Shown here: positions 60,201 through 64,000 of the stretch, piece by piece | Layout of the letters: each line of letters begins with the position of its first letter | Position numbering within the stretch: the first letter of the stretch is position 1 | Assembly (NCBI GenBank): GCA_021613535.1 | Contig: CP075494.1 | Coordinates: 13,206,001-13,270,000, forward strand | DNA: 64,000 nucleotides | Direction: 5' to 3' | From: Adineta vaga | Lineage: Eukaryota; Rotifera | Program-made: the position numbers and the translations under genes | The notes under the pieces: generated by a model | What the model saw: only the letters and a program-made list of their open reading frames with translations | What the model was told of the DNA's origin: nothing | Database searches by the model: none

Positions 60201-61755
60201 TAGACACAAACCACTTGATTCTGATTTCGGAACAATGCTAAAGAATAGTAGAAATAACAGAAAAGAAAGTTTATTATAAAACAGCTACAGACTATCAATG
60301 TAACATCTGACAGACTGAAAAAACGTCCAAAACAAAGAATACATGAGTCTCACCTCTTTGGATAATGCCCATTTAGTCAAAATTTTCTGAAAAAAGGGCG
60401 ACTGTTTAAAAGTATGTATAGATTTTTGTTAGAATTCTTTTCAACATTATATTTCCTCATTTTATCTTTGGTTTTTACTCTCAATACGGAAACTGAACTA
60501 AATCTGTTCATCTGTCGAATACTGGATATCCATTCTGACTGTCATAATGCTCAAGTTGTACTTAAATCCGCAGTTTATTAACATTTGATTTTGATTCTGA
60601 AACGTAATTCATTGTTTTCTCTTTTGCATTAAAATAAAATAATAGAACAGAGCTTACGAACTTTGTGACAGTGAAATACCCATTTATTAGCTGATAAATT
60701 AATGATAGTTGAGAGCCTACTGGAAAAGCATTCTGATCACTCATGTAAGCTTCGCTTTAATCAACGGATTTTATTCCAGAAAAAACCTTCCTGGAAAAAT
60801 CGATCTACAACACAGATTCTCTATTCTCTTCTGAAACGTTACGAATTATATAGGTTGATTTCATATTCATGCAGCTGATCTCTTTTCTCTAAATTATCAG
60901 TTAAATCAATGAAATTTTCAACAGATTCTTTAGTTTTATGCTTACGTAGGACTATGATTGGTAGGCTATCGTAAAAATACTATCGAACAAAATATAATTG
61001 TTTGAAAAACTTTAAATTTAAAAACTCGAGTACTGTACACTTTACGACTGTCATTCTCTTGGCAAAATGTAGCGAAATCTGATATAGACTTACCGTTGGA
61101 GATCTACTTCTTCCAAATAAAGAATGAAATGCAGATTATTGATGTCAAGAGTGTCGTATTTGCGACGGACACGAGTTCCAGGCATCAGAATAACCTCTTT
61201 CTCGTCAGGAACTGCTGAATATGTAGATATATCTTTTCCATGACATACATCAATTACGAATAGAGTGCCTTCATCGCCTAAAAATGGCTTAACACTACTA
61301 GGATTCATGGAACATGAAGTCAAACACCACCAAACCAGTTCATTATTTTCAACGAATTTCGAGGTACAATCATAATTCACTCCTCGCCAAACAGTAGCTT
61401 TAACGGACGGTAGTTTTTCCAAAGCACTTGTAAGTAGCCTTAAATAGGGCAGCCATGATTTTCGCTCATTTCGGTTACCAGTTCGAAGCGATTTATTAAG
61501 AGAAGAAGCTATCGGAGATGACATTGTGTAAAGATATATTGCCGCCGATTCATCTCGCGTTAGAAAATTTGAATTTTTATTGCAGTGCTCCATTGCAACA
61601 GAAACGTATTTAGTGAGATCAGGATCGGATGATTTTAGAAACAGCAATGCACCGTCCAAACCAAGAACTGGCTGATCTCGATAACTGTTGAATAGACCAA
61701 GGGTAACCTCTTGAGGTTCTAAGAAAATATTATTTATGAAACGATCGCGAGTCAT
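54243..61755 (-). CDS. ART-NACHT-HEAT receptor-like protein (predicted two-exon fusion)
   Basis: Exon 1 (61755-61094) encodes an arginine-specific ADP-ribosyltransferase of rotifer type: DESAAIYLYTMSS, WRGVNYDC (catalytic Arg), WWCLTSCSMN (STS-like Ser) and DEKEVILMPG (E-x-E). It ends in phase 2 at a consensus donor, CG|GTAAGT. Exon 2 starts at 60237 after TTCTTTAG, also in phase 2, and runs to 54243. It has a NACHT domain with Walker A GRAGIGKTT (near 59930), Walker B WILDGYDEF and sensor LTSRP, then helical winged regions. More than 30 HEAT repeats follow, the last 19 nearly identical. The predicted product is about 2218 residues. NACHT proteins oligomerise on ligand sensing; an N-terminal ART effector would modify proteins at Arg using NAD+. 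The 856-bp intron is long for this genome. Two separate genes remain possible, with NACHT starting at ATG 60155. Confidence 0.7.
55020..57020 (-). repeat. Tandem 105-bp HEAT-repeat array, 19 units with higher-order structure
   Basis: Nineteen in-frame copies of a 35-residue HEAT unit (core GLSDPSSDVRREAIKALRS). At DNA level many copies are nearly identical. Units group into higher-order blocks in transcription order: five DARR units alternating RFIDEQ/RSIDEQ (210 bp); a trimer repeated twice that includes an FFALLNDPSS unit and an EAINALLFID unit (315 bp); then a dimer of TVRCEAIE and DVRREAIK units (210 bp). Variation is concentrated in a few positions: D/T-V/A-R-R/C, I/V before DKQ, and ADIV/GDIV/PNVV. 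The pattern implies recent unequal exchange or gene conversion. Confidence 0.92.
60238..61093 (-). other. 856-bp intron between ART and NACHT exons, with a possible alternative exon
   Basis: Bordered by GTAAGT at 61093-61088 and TTCTTTAG ending at 60238. Inside it, 60744-60658 opens with ATG (MSDQNAFPVG) and ends at a donor-like TTC|GTAAGC. That segment ends in phase 0, while the NACHT exon needs phase 2, so joining it would shift the frame. No repeat or RNA gene was recognised. Confidence 0.5.
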
Positions 61756-62696
61756 GAGTATTCCTTAATGTTGTTGTGTAACTTGGAATACGTTCAGATA
61801 ACTGCACTAATTTCTATAACAAATGAACAATCGATAATATAGTCACGCTCGTAGATGCTAATATAGATCAATCTTACAACGACATCCGTATATATACATA
61901 AAATTCTTATTATTTACTCAAATAGTCCGTTCAAATATCTAAGAATTACTGTTTCTACAATTGAAAACAATAAATGCCTATCAAGGATGATGATCATATT
62001 TCCTAACCGGCATTGATTCTAATCAAATGATTGATTCAATTTAGTTGATTACGTCGAAGTAATGCTAATCAATTAAAAATTACCAAACAATATTGATTAA
62101 CAAAACTTGGATATTTATATTGAATCGAGTGCTGATAGTAGAAATACGTGCTTCCACCACTTCCACACTCTCACACACGTAATTCTACCCCTGTCATTAT
62201 TGAATCTCACACCCTCTGACATAATCTATAGCTAAACCAAGTTCATTTTTTCGTCTTCGATTAACAAAAGTGAAAAGCTACTGACTTAGCCTATATACCC
62301 CTTCGAGTCCCAGTGGGACATATATGTCCCACCTAACCAAAACAAAAGATTCTCATGGAATTTGAAATATTTTTGAGGTTTTTTTAGCCTGAAAGTGGTA
62401 TTTGTGTTTAAGTGCGCTAATATTCAGATGAATAGACTGTATCAAAAAGTCTACCATGGTATGCTCATTCGATTTGAGACACTGTCCTCAACAGTTCAAA
62501 TTTCGAAAATCTTATATTTCGACTAATTAAGTTATAGTAACAGGATTTACTAAAAATACGCAGTCGTCGAGTGACCCCTATATACTTTCGAGTAAATGAA
62601 GATGATTGATTTGATGATCCCCCACTGCAATAAGCGTAGTCGCCTAGTATTCGAACAATTTGAACGTCCTTGAAAAAACAGTTGACTGCGTATAGT
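61756..62696. other. Gene-free region upstream of the ART exon
   Basis: About 940 bp, AT-rich. It should contain the promoter of the ART-NACHT-HEAT gene. The only structured element seen is the perfect palindrome at 62313-62332. Open frames here (including a minus-strand frame over 62465-62791) lack family features. Confidence 0.45.
62313..62332. repeat. Perfect 20-bp palindrome, transposon-terminus-like
   Basis: GTGGGACATATATGTCCCAC equals its own reverse complement. It sits directly after a C-rich start (ACCCCTTCGAGTCCCA). Such C-starting, palindrome-rich ends recall the termini of piggyBac-type DNA transposons, but no second end or TTAA target duplication was found. Confidence 0.5.
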
Positions 62697-62822
62697 ATGA
62701 TGGATTCGAATTCTGATTCCGATGAAACTCGATCTGACGAAAGTAGAAGTTCGACTACTTCTGATGAACTAGATACTAGTGATATAAACATATCGATGTT
62801 AAATCACAGTTTTCTGTTGTAA
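62697..62822 (+). pseudogene. Short acidic ORF, possible transposase N-terminal remnant
   Basis: A frame of 41 residues (MMDSNSDSDETRSDESRSST and so on) ending at TAA 62820-62822. It is very rich in Ser, Asp and Glu, like the acidic N-termini of piggyBac-family transposases. It begins about 365 bp inside the palindrome-bearing C-rich sequence, in the right orientation for that end. No catalytic region follows, so if it is a transposase piece it is truncated. Assignment is tentative. Confidence 0.25.
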
Positions 62823-62828
62823 CACAGG

Positions 62829-63333
62829 GTTTGCAATGGAAATCTATAACAAAGTGTACATGTACATTTTGTTTTTATCAATAAAGTGTAAAAATAAACT
62901 TTGGTTCCAACAACAAAGTGTACAAAATAAATCAATTTTTTTTTCATCTAAAAAAACAAATAAAGTTCCTATAGCTTTGGTTGATTTTGATTCATCAATC
63001 AAAGATCTAAAATATAAATCAGAAAAATATTTCTCTTTACATCATTAAAAAGATAAGAGATTTACGTGAACTAGAAAACTACAGCGAGAATTAATGAATT
63101 CGATAAGGAGAAAGATGATGATAGAAGCAAAACTCGAGCTGTATAAAACCAATAATAAAATCATTCGAAAGAGGTCACAATCTAATAGTATATACAGATA
63201 ATTTTAATTTTATATAACATTTTCAAAAATATCATAATAAACCAAAGTGTAAAATTCTTTTTCAAAATGTACTGTGCACACTCCGGTTTTTTTAGCAAAG
63301 TGTAAAGTAGCGTGTACACTTGCCATTGCAAAC
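62829..63333. repeat. Diverged inverted repeat pair, possible MITE or duplicated fragment
   Basis: GTTTGCAATGG at 62829-62839 recurs inverted as CCATTGCAAAC at 63323-63333. Inside each arm lie further related pieces (AGTGTACATGTACATTTTG beside the first, and its variant AGTGTGCACAGTACATTTTG inverted at about 63262-63281). The two arms are diverged and of different length. The roughly 505-bp unit could be a miniature inverted-repeat element or an inverted duplication of a gene fragment. Confidence 0.4.
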
Positions 63334-64000
63334 ATTGCTTCAAGTTGTAACATGGTCCGACATCTCGTAATACCATCTAAATGCTTAATATGATGTTTTA
63401 CTGAACTTATATTCAGTAAAAAGAATTTGGGACTCAAAAGGATACAAAAGGGTTCATTTCGCCATTGTAAAAGAGGTGGAGAATGTTATTCTTTCTGAAA
63501 CAAAAAGGATCTGTTCTCACATTGTAGAATCCTAGTTAGAGGAATAAAAGGAGAATCTATCTAACTATAGGACGCTTTTATTAATTTCAAAACAGTTGCG
63601 AAAGTTTCTCAACGTCTTCTATTCTAAGGCTGTTGTTGTCTTTCCCAAACATTTTCAATAATACATTTTCGTTTTTGACGAGACGTTTTGCATTTGCTAG
63701 AAAAATAATTCAAGTTTTCACGACAACATTGCGTTGTAGAGTTATGCCAAGTATACAAATTTATACAAAACATTTGCTCTGTCCGCTATTCATGAAAAGT
63801 TATCAGAAAAAAACTACTCACCCCACCATATCCATGAAAATGCTCGTTAGCAATTAAAGATAGATTATTAGTCGCACGACTTACGTTTTACTGTTTTCTT
63901 CATACGAAAAGAATTCTGCTTCGAATCCTTTCATGACACTATTTCTCCAAACAATATTTGTTTTACTAATGAAAAATGTGACACAAACTGCTCTGTGCGT
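63334..64000. other. Right edge, no supported gene
   Basis: About 670 bp of AT-rich sequence. Short frames exist on both strands but have no recognisable motif. The sequence is cut by the window edge. Confidence 0.4.

Noticed and set aside
62465-62791. A 108-codon minus-strand frame
   Set aside because: Its Ser-rich start is the antisense of the acidic plus-strand ORF at 62697, and the remainder has no recognisable motif.

Overview
This is a eukaryotic, AT-rich and gene-dense window, almost certainly from a bdelloid rotifer (Adineta/Rotaria type). Most introns are about 45-80 bp with GTAAG/TTTAG borders. The core genes are animal ones (Hox2, USP40, SMC6, CCDC93, FBXO22, CBLL1, KAT8, ANKZF1). 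They sit beside families that are expanded in bdelloids: a rotifer-type arginine ADP-ribosyltransferase, NACHT-HEAT proteins, F-box/leucine-rich proteins, and bacterial-type DUF2807 (GIN-domain) surface proteins. All gene models come from reading frames and splice signals only; no database was searched.

Layout. 0-3.3 kb: a Mn-type CDF metal transporter, two identical tRNA-Glu(UUC) genes, and a LITAF-domain membrane protein. 3.5-11.7 kb: USP40 (-), the glycine cleavage H protein (-), and ANKZF1/Vms1 (+). 13.5-19 kb: a single-exon GT-A-like glycosyltransferase with a discoidin-like tail (+) and SMC6 (-). 20.2-22.6 kb: an unrecognised AT-hook protein (+). 22.9-25.9 kb: three tandem DUF2807 secreted/anchored paralogues (-). 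26.5-35 kb: one large, mostly disordered protein with two AKAP2/MISP-like motifs (-). 35.9-40.3 kb: a four-helix membrane protein (+), CCDC93 (-), and a bZIP with an eroded basic region (+). 43.2-53.7 kb: Hox2 (+), FBXO22 (+), CBLL1/Hakai (-), a TALE homeodomain-BRCT fusion (+), an F-box/LRR-like protein (+), and KAT8/MOF (+). 54.2-61.8 kb: an ADP-ribosyltransferase exon whose splice donor joins in frame to a NACHT-HEAT exon (-). 61.8-64 kb: degraded, transposon-like sequence.

Most interesting points. (1) The last gene appears to encode one receptor of about 2218 residues: an ART effector, a NACHT switch, and a HEAT sensor. The sensor holds 19 nearly identical 105-bp units arranged in 210- and 315-bp higher-order blocks. 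This is the layout of an NLR immune receptor with a NAD-using effector and a rapidly evolving recognition surface. (2) An Irx/Mkx-like TALE homeodomain is spliced in frame to BRCA1-like tandem BRCT domains. (3) The Hox2 homeobox is interrupted twice, leaving a 17-nt microexon that encodes the core of the recognition helix. (4) The DUF2807 trio suggests a bacterial gene family acquired and then tandemly expanded.

Functional themes are ubiquitin signalling (USP40, FBXO22, CBLL1, F-box), chromatin and DNA repair (SMC6, KAT8, TALE-BRCT), endosomal recycling (CCDC93, LITAF) and, at the right end, probable self/non-self recognition.
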